Origin: Serratia liquefaciens
GTDB taxonomy: Bacteria > Pseudomonadota > Gammaproteobacteria > Enterobacterales > Enterobacteriaceae
Length of the DNA: 64,000 nt
Direction of reading: 5' to 3'
NCBI GenBank assembly: GCA_012719855.1
Contig: JAAXZN010000007.1
Coordinates: forward strand, 24,744 to 88,743
This document shows positions 56,494-64,000 of this stretch, in pieces (positions within the stretch are counted from its first letter, which is position 1; each line of letters starts with the position of its first letter). Under the pieces are notes generated by a model, which saw only the letters and a program-made list of their open reading frames with translations, made no database searches and was not told where the DNA came from. Both the position numbers and the translations under genes were made by a program.

Positions 56494-56880
56494 TTATTTG
56501 AACAGTTTACCGACCATGTCGCCCAGTTCGTTGCTGTTCGACTGCACTTCGCCATTTGGTGAGGCAGCGTCAGCTACCGTTGGCAGGAACTGTGCAATGG
56601 TGGCTGAAGCCTGAGCCGGATCGATCCCCAGCTTTTCCGCCAGCTGGTTGATGGCATCACTGCCCAGCGCCTGCTGCACGTGATCGCCGCTAATCTGCTG
56701 GTTTTCACCGTTGCCCAGCCATGAGCCGACCACATCGCCGAATTGACCCTGACGGAACTTGTCCAGAATCGCCTGCAGGCCACCCTGCTGCTCAACCCAT
56801 TGCATAATGGCGACGTAATCGATGCCCTTACCGTTGGCACCGCCCAGAATGTTGCCCAATACGCTATCAAACAGACCCAT
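56494..56880 (-). CDS. yidB: YidB-family (DUF937) protein
   Basis: 128 aa. MGLFDSVLGNILGG start and the conserved EKLGIDPAQASATIAQFLP near the C-terminus. Cytosolic, helical, related to homeodomain-like folds; function unknown. Confidence 0.88.
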   Translation of the reverse strand: MGLFDSVLGNILGGANGKGIDYVAIMQWVEQQGGLQAILDKFRQGQFGDVVGSWLGNGENQQISGDHVQQALGSDAINQLAEKLGIDPAQASATIAQFLPTVADAASPNGEVQSNSNELGDMVGKLFK

Positions 56881-56932
56881 GGTATTCCCCTTCCGATCGT
56901 CGGCACTGCCGCCCGACCGCTGTGATTTAACG

Positions 56933-56955
56933 AAAAAGGGTCGCCGCAGCGACCC
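56933..56955 (-). terminator. Terminator of the GlsB-type gene
   Basis: On the minus strand GGGTCGC-TGCG-GCGACCC followed by TTTTT, 18 bp past the stop of the gene at 56973. Confidence 0.88.
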
Positions 56956-56972
56956 TGTTGTTCAGCAACCGA

Positions 56973-57221
56973 TCAGTTTCTGATCTTTCTGTAGACAAAA
57001 AGCACCACCAGGGCACCGATGACCGCGACAACAAAGCTGCCCAGGTTGAAGCCATCAACGCGGCCCATACCGAAGAAGGTACTGATATAGCCGCCGACAA
57101 CCGCACCGATGATCCCCAGAATAACGGTCACGATAAAGCCGCCGCCGTCTTTGCCCGGCATAATCCATTTAGCCAAGATACCGGCGATTAACCCAAAAAT
57201 GATCCAGGAAATGATGCCCAT
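56973..57221 (-). CDS. GlsB/YeaQ/YmgE-family membrane protein
   Basis: 82 aa, three hydrophobic helices with the signature GIISWIIFGLIAGILAKWIM and GGGFIVTVILGIIGAVVGGY. A transglycosylase-associated-protein family member, often acid or stress induced. Function not established. Confidence 0.9.
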   Translation of the reverse strand: MGIISWIIFGLIAGILAKWIMPGKDGGGFIVTVILGIIGAVVGGYISTFFGMGRVDGFNLGSFVVAVIGALVVLFVYRKIRN

Positions 57222-57527
57222 TTTTACTCTCCCTATTACTTTTTGCCTAAAAGAAACTCTGTTTTCAGGCCCGAGTCGGCGCCTGATCCAACCCTGACGA
57301 CACTTTCACAACCACAATCCTGTTGCCCTGTGCTGACCGTTAACGGCAGCGCGATGCAGGGTGAATCTTGATAAACACGCATCTTCACACTGTTACTATA
57401 GACAAATATCAGCAGTTTACCCATTTCCGTCTGTCTGAATTTACCTGTTCAAAAATCACCCGCATTCATCAAACTGTCATTGCGCGGCGCTATAACAGCA
57501 GGTGAATACTGCTGCAGGGGACAGACC

Positions 57528-57617
57528 ATGACCAACACTCCGTTTCTGCTGATACTGGCTGCAATCTATGCGCTGGCTGCTGCCTGGGACGGTTCTGCCG
57601 CCTTGCTGTTCCAGTAA
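57528..57617 (+). CDS. Very small hydrophobic peptide gene
   Basis: 29 aa, almost wholly one hydrophobic helix (FLLILAAIYALAAAWDGSAA) ending LLFQ. GCAGGGGACAG precedes the ATG. It is the only open frame in an otherwise empty 500-bp gap. Not recognised; could be a small membrane protein or chance. Confidence 0.45.
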   Translation: MTNTPFLLILAAIYALAAAWDGSAALLFQ

Positions 57618-57745
57618 TGTTACACGCGCTTTGTCACTTTTCGGCTGGTTTTAAATGTGTCTTGTTTTGTCAGCAACTTTAACCAGCTGAAAACCAATAA
57701 CAAATAGCGTTCCGTTTGGATAAAAATCCCATTGGCCAGCGGGCA

Positions 57746-58648
57746 TCAATTTTCACAAAAGGGCTTGATAAGGTGGCTGAACCACTCGGCAAAAGCGGTT
57801 AAACGCGCCGAGCGTTGGCGGCGGTGAGGATAAAGCAACGCAATGCCCATCGCCGGTGGCCGGGCCTGCGGCATAACCTCAGACAAGCTGCCGTTGTCCA
57901 GATAGTGCTGAACATCAAAGCGCGGTATCTGAATCATCCCCAACCCCGCCAGACAGCATCCAATATAATTTTCCGCATTGTTTACCGTGACCCGGCTTCG
58001 CAAGGTTTTTTCCATGCGCTGATCGCCTCGCTGCCAAAGCCAGGTATCTGCCCCGGCCAAAGTCGGCTGCGCGTAGCCTACGCCCCAGTGCCCCGCCAAC
58101 TGCTCAGGATTCTCCGGGTTGCCGTAACGTCGCAAATAGCCCGGGCTGGCGCAGTTGATCATGCTTAATCGTCCCAGCGGCTGGCTGACCAGACTACTGT
58201 CGCTGAGACTGCCGACGCGTACCACGCAGTCGATCCCCTCTTGGATCAAATCGATCGAACGGTCGCTGGCGCTGAGGAACAGTTGAATGTCGGGGTACTG
58301 CACAAAGAAGTCCGGCAGCGCCGGCACGATCATTCGCCGGGCTATACGACTGGGCACATCGACCGTCAAACGACCGTCGATCGGGCCGTTTTGCCGATGA
58401 AACAGACCTTCCAGTGTTTGAACGTCGAACAACAGGCTGCGTGCTTTTTCGAGCAACAGCTCGCCGTCGCTGGTCAACTGCACCCGGCGAGTGGTGCGGT
58501 GAAACAGGCGGGCGCCCATTTCGTGTTCCAGTTGTTGTATCGCCGCAGAAACCGTGGTTTTTGGCATCAACAGGATTTGTGAAGCGCGGATAAAACTGCC
58601 CACCTCAGCAACCTGGATAAAAACCCGTAATCTCCCTATTTTATCCAC
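57746..58648 (-). CDS. LysR-family regulator
   Basis: 300 aa from GTG 58648 (DKIGRLRVFIQVAEVGSFIR); a longer frame to 58753 would run into the preceding gene. HTH ASQILLMPKTTVSAAIQQLE. Lies 53 bp downstream of the SDR gene on the same strand, so probably co-transcribed with it rather than divergent, which is less common for LysR genes. Confidence 0.83.
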   Translation of the reverse strand: MDKIGRLRVFIQVAEVGSFIRASQILLMPKTTVSAAIQQLEHEMGARLFHRTTRRVQLTSDGELLLEKARSLLFDVQTLEGLFHRQNGPIDGRLTVDVPSRIARRMIVPALPDFFVQYPDIQLFLSASDRSIDLIQEGIDCVVRVGSLSDSSLVSQPLGRLSMINCASPGYLRRYGNPENPEQLAGHWGVGYAQPTLAGADTWLWQRGDQRMEKTLRSRVTVNNAENYIGCCLAGLGMIQIPRFDVQHYLDNGSLSEVMPQARPPAMGIALLYPHRRQRSARLTAFAEWFSHLIKPFCEN

Positions 58649-58701
58649 CGGCTGTGCATCCTGATAAACAGGCTGCAGCCCGGGCCGCAGCAGAATTGAG
58701 G

Positions 58702-59475
58702 TTAACGGGTAGTATAGCCACCGTTGGCAAACAGCGTCTGCCCGGTGATCCACCAGCCGTCGGTGACCAAAAACTTGACGATTGGCGCAATGTCCTCGAT
58801 GTCGGTCAGACCGGTTTTCGAGAACTTGCTCAGCGCGGCGGCACCGCTGTGGTACTCCACCGCTTCCTTGCTTTCCTGCCCGTAGAAGAACGGCGTATCC
58901 ATTGGCCCCGGACCGATGGCGTTCACGCTGATGCCGCGTTCGCCAAACTCCTTGGAAGCCGCGCGGGTAAAGTGCTCCACCGGCGCCTTGCTGCCCGGAT
59001 AGACCGCATAAAACGGCGTATAGGCCGCCAGCAGCGAGCTGACGATGGTTACAATTCGGCCGTTATCGGCCAAATGTTTACCGGCCTGCTGGATAAAGAA
59101 AAATGCCGCTTTGGCATTGATGTCGAAACTGCTGTCGTAATCGGCTTCGGTCACTTCGGCAATCGGTTTTTTGATCACCAGACCGGCGGTATTGATGGCG
59201 ATATCCACCTTGCCGAACGCCTTGACGGCTTCCTCAAACAGCAGCGCCACGTTACCCGGCTGGGTGAGATCGCCCTGTACCGCAATCGCCTGAGCCCCCG
59301 TCGCCTTAACCGCCTGCAACGTTTCCTCCGCGGCGGCACGAGTGGCGTCGCTGTTGTAGTGCACCACCACGGCCGCCGCGCCGTTAGCAGCCAAATCCCG
59401 CGCCACCAGGCCCCCCAGGTTCTTGGCGCCGCCGGCGATCAACACCACTTTTCCATTCAAAGATTGCTTGCTCAT
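58702..59475 (-). CDS. Classical short-chain dehydrogenase/reductase
   Basis: 257 aa. Cofactor motif VVLIAGGAKNLGGLVARDLA, NTAGLV near residue 95, Ser in TIVSSLLAAYT and the YxxxK motif as YPGSKAP, then NAIGPGPMDTPFF. All classical SDR residues are present. Substrate unknown. Confidence 0.88.
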   Translation of the reverse strand: MSKQSLNGKVVLIAGGAKNLGGLVARDLAANGAAAVVVHYNSDATRAAAEETLQAVKATGAQAIAVQGDLTQPGNVALLFEEAVKAFGKVDIAINTAGLVIKKPIAEVTEADYDSSFDINAKAAFFFIQQAGKHLADNGRIVTIVSSLLAAYTPFYAVYPGSKAPVEHFTRAASKEFGERGISVNAIGPGPMDTPFFYGQESKEAVEYHSGAAALSKFSKTGLTDIEDIAPIVKFLVTDGWWITGQTLFANGGYTTR

Positions 59476-59742
59476 TACAGTGACTCCGTTAGTGAAGGTT
59501 GCAACGAGTATAGAAACAGTGACCGCACAGATAATCTGTCCAAATTGGGATGAACCATCCCACTTTTTCGGTTAATAGCAACGATCGGCCGGTTAATTTC
59601 CACAGCGTGATCGCCCGCCGGGCATTCGGCGTAAATCGCACTACACTTGTAAGTTCCCGGCAGCAATAGTCACAATCAGAAACTATTGCCCCTCGCCCGT
59701 GGGATGCAAAACGCCTGACGGGCCACAACAGAGGTCAATGTC

Positions 59743-60159
59743 ATGTTGATTCAACCCTATCTCTTTTTTAACGGTAACTGCGAGCAGGCGATCAACTTCT
59801 ACCAGCAGCAGTTGGGCGCCAGGATCGAAATGATTATGCGCTACAAAGATATGCCCGAGGAGGCCAGGCAAGGCAATCCGCAGGACGTCAACCCAGAGTC
59901 CATCATGCATGCCCGTCTACTGATTGGCGAAACGGCGCTGATGGCCTCCGATGGGTGTCCGCAGGATGGCGGCGAAGCTTCGCATAAGGGATTCGCCCTG
60001 TCGCTGGACCCCAGCGACGTGGAGCAAGGCCGAGCATTGTTCGAAAAACTGGCTCAGGGCGGCCAGGTCACCATGCCTTACCAGGCCACCTTCTGGGCCA
60101 AGGGTTTTGGCATGCTGACCGACCAGTTCGGGGTCAATTGGATGATTAACGTTGAATAA
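59743..60159 (+). CDS. VOC-superfamily (PhnB-like) protein
   Basis: 138 aa. YLFFNGNCEQAINFYQQQLG start, HARLLIGETALMASDGCP middle and WAKGFGMLTDQFGVNWMINV end, the PhnB/glyoxalase-like pattern. GAGGTCAATGTC precedes the ATG. Function unknown. Confidence 0.87.
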   Translation: MLIQPYLFFNGNCEQAINFYQQQLGARIEMIMRYKDMPEEARQGNPQDVNPESIMHARLLIGETALMASDGCPQDGGEASHKGFALSLDPSDVEQGRALFEKLAQGGQVTMPYQATFWAKGFGMLTDQFGVNWMINVE

Positions 60160-60213
60160 CCGGTCATCCCGCCAGGGTGTCCGCCACCGACAGCGGATAC
60201 CCCGGTGCCAGGG

Positions 60214-60408
60214 TCAACGGTAGTGATACCAGTCATAAGCCGCCATGGCGAACAGCACAAACAGCACCGTCAACAACACCAATCCCAAACGCCAGTAAGG
60301 CGATTTACGCTGCCGCCAGGCAAAAATCATCATTAGCGCCAGCACACCCAGGGTCACCGGGTAATAAACCACCAGCGTCAGCAAAGTAATAATGATGTAG
60401 TCAGACAT
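60214..60408 (-). CDS. Small two-TM membrane protein
   Basis: 64 aa from ATG 60408 (MSDYIIITLLTLVVYYPVTL); two hydrophobic helices separated by AWRQRKSPYWR. A longer frame to 60588 overlaps the diguanylate cyclase start and is not used. Not recognised. Confidence 0.6.
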   Translation of the reverse strand: MSDYIIITLLTLVVYYPVTLGVLALMMIFAWRQRKSPYWRLGLVLLTVLFVLFAMAAYDWYHYR

Positions 60409-60573
60409 GTACGCGAACCCTGTATTTTCTATGCCAGTTTTACGGCGAATTGTAACACTCCGCTGGGGTGGCTCATGCATTTTTGATGTTAAGGGAGTAG
60501 TGGTCGGCGTGATTAACGAATAAGATGTAAGATTGTTCTTATCTCGATTAAAAGACTTTATAGCAAGGGTGAC

Positions 60574-62124
60574 ATGATACAGCAGCAACCGCAGGATGCC
60601 GAACGGCCACGCAACGGTAAGAATTCCCCGTTACTCTTTCAGGCCGGCGTATTTGTCGTCATCGTTGCCGTCACGCTGATCCTGTTTAACGGTTGGCAGA
60701 TTTGGAATTCGCACCAGCGCGATTTGCAGAGCGCCGAATATGAATCGGCCAATCTGGCACGTTCCCTGGCGCAACACGCCGATGACACCTTTATGCAAAC
60801 CGACAGCACGCTGTCGGATCTCACCGAACGCATTCAAACCGATGGGCTGGGCCAATTGCCGTTGTTGCGGCTGCAGAAAGTCATGCAAACGCAGGTTGGC
60901 AACCTGCCCCAGTTGCATGGCCTGTTCGTTTACGATGCGCAGGGGAATTGGATCGTCACCTCATCAGGCAGGTTCATACAAAACGCCAACAATGCCGATC
61001 GCGAATATTTTAAGTTTCACCTCAGTCATAACAGCAATGCGATTTACATCGGCAAGGTGGTACGCAGTCGTTCTACCGGTGATTTGATCATTCCGGTCTC
61101 GCGTCGCCTCAACCACCCGGACGGCAGCTTTGCCGGGGTGGTGTTAGCCACGCTGTATGTCGATTATTTCCGCCAGTTTTACGACACCTTTGCCCTCAAC
61201 AGCGACGCCTCGCTCAACCTGCTATTGACAGACGGCACCATTCTCTACCGCCGCCCTTATTCCATTGCGGCGATCGGAAAGAATATCTCTGAGGGTGTGC
61301 TGTTCCGTGAAATATTGCCGCACTCCGAATTCGGCAATGCCACCATTGTTTCACGCTACGACAAAGTGGAGCGCATTTACGGTTATTCACGGGTGAATCG
61401 CTACCCGTTGGTGATTGCCGCCGGCTTGTCGAAGGCAGATGTCCTGTCCGACTGGCGTAATGATACCGGCGTATTTGCCCTGGGTGGCGCTACGCTGTTG
61501 ATCATCCTGCTGGCGATGGGGCTGGTGCTGATGCGCCAGATCAACCACAGCGTGCGCACCGAAGCCGAACTGATGCGCACCCGCGATCAGCTCACCACCA
61601 TCAACCGAACGTTGGAAGAGTTGGCGTTGCTGGACGGGTTAACCGGCCTGGCCAACCGCCGTCAGTTTGATATCGCCCTTAAGAACGAACTGATGCGCGC
61701 CTCACGCAATTACCGCAGCGTGGCGTTGCTAATGCTGGATATCGACTGCTTCAAACAATATAACGACATCTACGGTCACGTTGCCGGCGACCAGTGCCTG
61801 CAACAGATCGGACAAACGCTGAAAGGGCTGGCCTGCCGCAGCAACGATATTATGGCCCGCTATGGCGGTGAGGAAATGGCCATTATTCTGCCGGATACCG
61901 ACACTCAGGGCGCACTGATTTTCGCCGAACGGGTGATTGAAGCGGTACGTGAGCTGAAAATACCGCATACGGGTAACCCTCACGGTATTGTCACCATCAG
62001 TATTGGCATCTTCGCCAAAGTGCCGCATATGTATAACGACACGCCAATCGGCTTTATTAATCAGGCCGACAGCGCCCTGTATCAAGCCAAAGCCCAGGGA
62101 AAAAACCGCATTTACCCCGCCTGA
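60574..62124 (+). CDS. Membrane diguanylate cyclase (Cache-GGEDEF)
   Basis: 516 aa. TM helix at about 22-42, periplasmic double-Cache sensor (about 45-300, with GKVVRSRSTGDLIIPVSRRL), second TM near 305, then a GGEDEF domain. The active-site motif is GGEEM (431-435) instead of GGEEF, and the inhibitory I-site RxxD is present as RSND (422-425), five residues before it. Expected to make c-di-GMP with product inhibition. Ligand unknown. Followed by a strong hairpin. Confidence 0.92.
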   Translation: MIQQQPQDAERPRNGKNSPLLFQAGVFVVIVAVTLILFNGWQIWNSHQRDLQSAEYESANLARSLAQHADDTFMQTDSTLSDLTERIQTDGLGQLPLLRLQKVMQTQVGNLPQLHGLFVYDAQGNWIVTSSGRFIQNANNADREYFKFHLSHNSNAIYIGKVVRSRSTGDLIIPVSRRLNHPDGSFAGVVLATLYVDYFRQFYDTFALNSDASLNLLLTDGTILYRRPYSIAAIGKNISEGVLFREILPHSEFGNATIVSRYDKVERIYGYSRVNRYPLVIAAGLSKADVLSDWRNDTGVFALGGATLLIILLAMGLVLMRQINHSVRTEAELMRTRDQLTTINRTLEELALLDGLTGLANRRQFDIALKNELMRASRNYRSVALLMLDIDCFKQYNDIYGHVAGDQCLQQIGQTLKGLACRSNDIMARYGGEEMAIILPDTDTQGALIFAERVIEAVRELKIPHTGNPHGIVTISIGIFAKVPHMYNDTPIGFINQADSALYQAKAQGKNRIYPA

Positions 62125-62130
62125 CCTATT

Positions 62131-62169
62131 GGGCCGTCTCATCCAGAGACGGCCCTTGAATTTATTTTT
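62131..62169 (+). terminator. Terminator after the diguanylate cyclase gene
   Basis: GGGCCGTCTC-ATCCA-GAGACGGCCC, a perfect 10-bp stem, followed by TTGAATTTATTTTT. Confidence 0.82.
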
Positions 62170-62299
62170 CCGCAAGGGAAATAAAAACCAACCCTCTGAT
62201 CATCCACTGAATTTAATTTAAATCTTCACTCTGGTTTCAGTAAGAAATTTATTAACGCCGGTTAAATCTATTTTTATCCATTCGTGCGATTAGCATAGC

Positions 62300-62316
62300 C
62301 GTTTAATGTCTGTTTA
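62300..62316 (+). promoter_or_regulatory. Candidate PhoP box upstream of kdoO
   Basis: CGTTTA-N5-TGTTTA fits the PhoP direct repeat (T/G)GTTTA-N5-(T/G)GTTTA with one deviation at the first base. It lies 143 bp before the kdoO start in an AT-rich gap. No clear -10 was identified at the ideal distance. Confidence 0.55.
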
Positions 62317-62459
62317 CTGTTTGGTGCATTTCAATGGTGCTACGATTATTAAATCCAGCAGCAGTAGCCAATTAATTTCATCCAACAATAATTCCCGCTG
62401 GTTATAAATCCCTTTCAAATAAAAAACAATTAAAGTATCCCCCATCGCAAGGAGATATT

Positions 62460-63362
62460 ATGCGCGCGGATAATCTTACGCCTGAACAGGTGTTAATGAC
62501 GTTGCCACAGCAACGGTGGGATAGCGCCCCAGCGCCCTTTTCCCCCTCTGCCGTCGAGGCACTTGAGCAAGGTAAAATCGTGTTTTTGCCTGAACTGGCG
62601 TTTCCGATGTTAGCCGGTGAAATGGCGCTGCTGGATCCCGCACTGGTCGATACAAAACGTAAAAACATCAGCTACTGGCCAGAAACGAGCAAATTATCCG
62701 GCGTGGCGATAGCCGCGCAACAGCCACAGGTGGAAACGTTGCTGTCACGCTATTACCAGACCTGCCTGCAACTGGTTGCCACCCTGCTCCCCCACTACCA
62801 ACAAGCCTTGCATTCGCCGGTCAACACCCTGCGCCTGCATCCGGTTGCGGCCTGGCGCGAGACCAGCTCATGGCGCAAGGACGACAGCCGGCTGCACGTC
62901 GATGCCTTCCCGTCACGCCCGAACTATGGTGAACGCATTCTGCGCATCTTCACCAACATCAACCCCAATGGCGAACTTCGCCAATGGCGCATCGGCGAAC
63001 CCTTTCCTCAACTGGCGCAACGCTTTATGTCGCGCCTGGGCCGCTATTCACCGCTGAACAGCTGGCTGCAGCACAAGGTCGGCATCACTAAACGACGCCG
63101 CAGCCATTACGACCACCTGATGCTGCAACTGCATGATGCGATGAAAGCCGACCAGCACTATCAGCAGCAAGGTCCTCAACTGGCGCTAGAGTTGCCGCCG
63201 GGTAGCAGTTGGATCTGTTTTTCCGATCAGACGCCACACGCGGCAATGGCGGGTCAGTTTATGCTGGAGCAAACTTTCCTGTTGCCCGTCACCGCAATGA
63301 AAAACCCACAGCAATCACCGCTGAGGGTGCTGGAAACGCTGCTGCATCGGCCTTTGCTTTAA
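62460..63362 (+). CDS. kdoO: Kdo 3-hydroxylase (Fe(II)/2-oxoglutarate dioxygenase)
   Basis: 300 aa. SRLHVDAFPSRPNYGERILR (HxD iron ligands) and FTNINPNGELRQWRIGEPF match the KdoO family, which converts a Kdo residue of the LPS inner core to Ko; SSWICFSDQTPHAAMAGQFM carries the distal His. AAGGAG lies before ATG 62460. Acts on lipid A-core at the inner membrane face. Next to paaZ only by chance of location. Confidence 0.9.
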   Translation: MRADNLTPEQVLMTLPQQRWDSAPAPFSPSAVEALEQGKIVFLPELAFPMLAGEMALLDPALVDTKRKNISYWPETSKLSGVAIAAQQPQVETLLSRYYQTCLQLVATLLPHYQQALHSPVNTLRLHPVAAWRETSSWRKDDSRLHVDAFPSRPNYGERILRIFTNINPNGELRQWRIGEPFPQLAQRFMSRLGRYSPLNSWLQHKVGITKRRRSHYDHLMLQLHDAMKADQHYQQQGPQLALELPPGSSWICFSDQTPHAAMAGQFMLEQTFLLPVTAMKNPQQSPLRVLETLLHRPLL

Positions 63363-63415
63363 TCCAATTTCGCCAACTGCGGCAAAGGCTCCGCAGTTGG
63401 CCGTCGTGGCAGCCT

Positions 63416-64000
63416 TCAGGTCGCCGGGCCGAAGTCCCCTTCCTGTCGCGCCACCAACGTCAGGATACTGTACAGCGCCACCGCCTGCTGATGCTGGTTG
63501 AGCACCTGAACATCCCACACCACCACGCCGTGCGGACGATCCTCCGCCGTTTTCTGCGGCTTGCGGATTTTCTTTTTGCAGGTCAGCCGCACCTGAAGGG
63601 TATCGCCAATCTTCACCGGCTCTATAAAGCGCAGGTTCTCCATGCCGTAGTTGGCAATCACCGGCCCGACGCCCGGATCGACAAACAGCCCGGCGGCAGC
63701 AGAAACCACAAAGTAGCCGTGCGCAACCCTCTCGCCAAACAACGATTCGGCCGCGCCGATCTTGTCCATATGGGCATAAAAGTGGTCGCCACTCAGGCAG
63801 GCAAAATTGACGATATCGGCCTCGGTCACGGTCCGCCGCGCCGTCAGCAGGCTTTCGCCCAGCCGCAGTTGCTCGAAGTATTTGCGGAACGGGTGTACCG
63901 GCTCTTCAATCACCGTCGCGCCGCGAACCCATTCACGGCCGATCGCCGCCAGCATGGCCGGACTGCCCTGAATGGCGGTGCGTTGCATGTAGTGTTTTAC
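63416..64000 (-). CDS. paaZ: PaaZ, C-terminal enoyl-CoA hydratase (MaoC) part (cut by window end)
   Basis: The last 194 residues of the bifunctional oxepin-CoA hydrolase / aldehyde dehydrogenase of phenylacetate degradation. The frame is open to base 64000 ([14 protein letters not shown]), matching E. coli PaaZ VRHYLQRTAVQGSP, so the gene continues off the window. The hydratase motif [21 protein letters not shown] and [20 protein letters not shown] are intact. Not a free-standing MaoC gene despite an internal ATG at 63988. Confidence 0.95.
   Translation of the reverse strand, partial: VKHYMQRTAIQGSPAMLAAIGREWVRGATVIEEPVHPFRKYFEQLRLGESLLTARRTVTEADIVNFACLSGDHFYAHMDKIGAAESLFGERVAHGYFVVSAAAGLFVDPGVGPVIANYGMENLRFIEPVKIGDTLQVRLTCKKKIRKPQKTAEDRPHGVVVWDVQVLNQHQQAVALYSILTLVARQEGDFGPAT

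Noticed and set aside
63416..63988. Free-standing MaoC dehydratase gene
   Set aside because: The frame stays open to the window end and aligns with the interior of PaaZ, so it is the 3' part of paaZ.
1..64000. CRISPR array, IS element, prophage or tRNA-linked island
   Set aside because: No regularly spaced repeats, transposase, integrase, phage structural gene or tRNA was recognised; the unusual operon shows no visible mobility genes.

Overview
The window looks like chromosome of a Serratia species (Enterobacterales, Yersiniaceae), probably the S. liquefaciens/plymuthica group. The evidence is near-enterobacterial FlhDC, MotAB, CheA, RcsA, DsrB, NorR, MgtBC and PaaZ proteins combined with Serratia-like catabolic genes (pca, paa). 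The species is an inference. No rRNA, tRNA, CRISPR array, IS element or prophage was seen.

Layout. (1) 1-3.4 kb, minus strand: the flagellar/chemotaxis block flhD-flhC, motA-motB-cheA (cheA cut by the window edge). Upstream is a long flhDC control region with a perfect CRP site and an RcsAB box. Then an Hha-family gene, uspC, a CurA-type reductase, pcp, a LysR gene and tryptophan 2,3-dioxygenase (3.4-9.3 kb). (2) 9.6-17.1 kb, minus strand: a tight eight-gene operon (MFS exporter, JmjC/cupin oxygenase, alpha-oxoamine synthase, CitE-like lyase, acylating aldehyde dehydrogenase, 4-hydroxy-2-oxoacid aldolase, ornithine-cyclodeaminase-like enzyme, MaoC hydratase) with a divergent M24 peptidase. 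I do not recognise the pathway; it looks like a small-molecule biosynthetic cluster. Its aldolase carries an in-frame TAA at codon 20. (3) 19.1-19.9 kb: a small gene with a 15-residue double-glycine leader, four Cys and a Gly-rich hydrophobic core, followed by a two-TM protein: a candidate class II microcin and immunity pair. (4) 19.9-24.2 kb: norR / norVW with three NorR sites and a sigma-54 promoter. norV is frameshifted exactly at a perfect 16-bp inverted repeat. (5) 24.3-29.8 kb: Dyp-type peroxidase, then pcaR / pcaIJFD of the beta-ketoadipate pathway. (6) 29.9-33.1 kb: arsenic island with two converging units, arsR1-arsH and arsR2-arsB-arsC, whose two ArsR proteins have different metal-site designs. 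(7) 33.3-41.1 kb: small ORF, LysR with a DMT transporter pair, satD-DUF3307 with an operator array, and mgtC-mgtB with a PhoP box. (8) 41.2-47.3 kb: secreted glycosidase-like protein, class III CoA-transferase, LysR, group II PLP decarboxylase. (9) 47.9-54.3 kb: rcsA (with RcsAB box), dsrB, csp gene, voltage-gated K+ channel with a zinc-ribbon tail, small proteins, quinone oxidoreductase, membrane EEP-fold protein. (10) 54.4-64 kb: NAD-dependent reductases with LysR genes, yidB, glsB-type gene, VOC protein, diguanylate cyclase, kdoO (with a candidate PhoP box), and the 3' part of paaZ.

How the genes connect. RcsA encoded at 48 kb and the RcsAB box before flhDC tie capsule/envelope stress to motility. 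PhoP boxes before mgtC and kdoO suggest low-Mg2+ control of Mg2+ uptake and of LPS inner-core hydroxylation. PaaZ feeds the phenylacetate route that ends in 3-oxoadipyl-CoA, the substrate of the PcaF-type thiolase at 28 kb.

Most worth a second look: the unassigned biosynthetic operon with its nonsense codon, the candidate microcin, and the palindrome-associated norV lesion.
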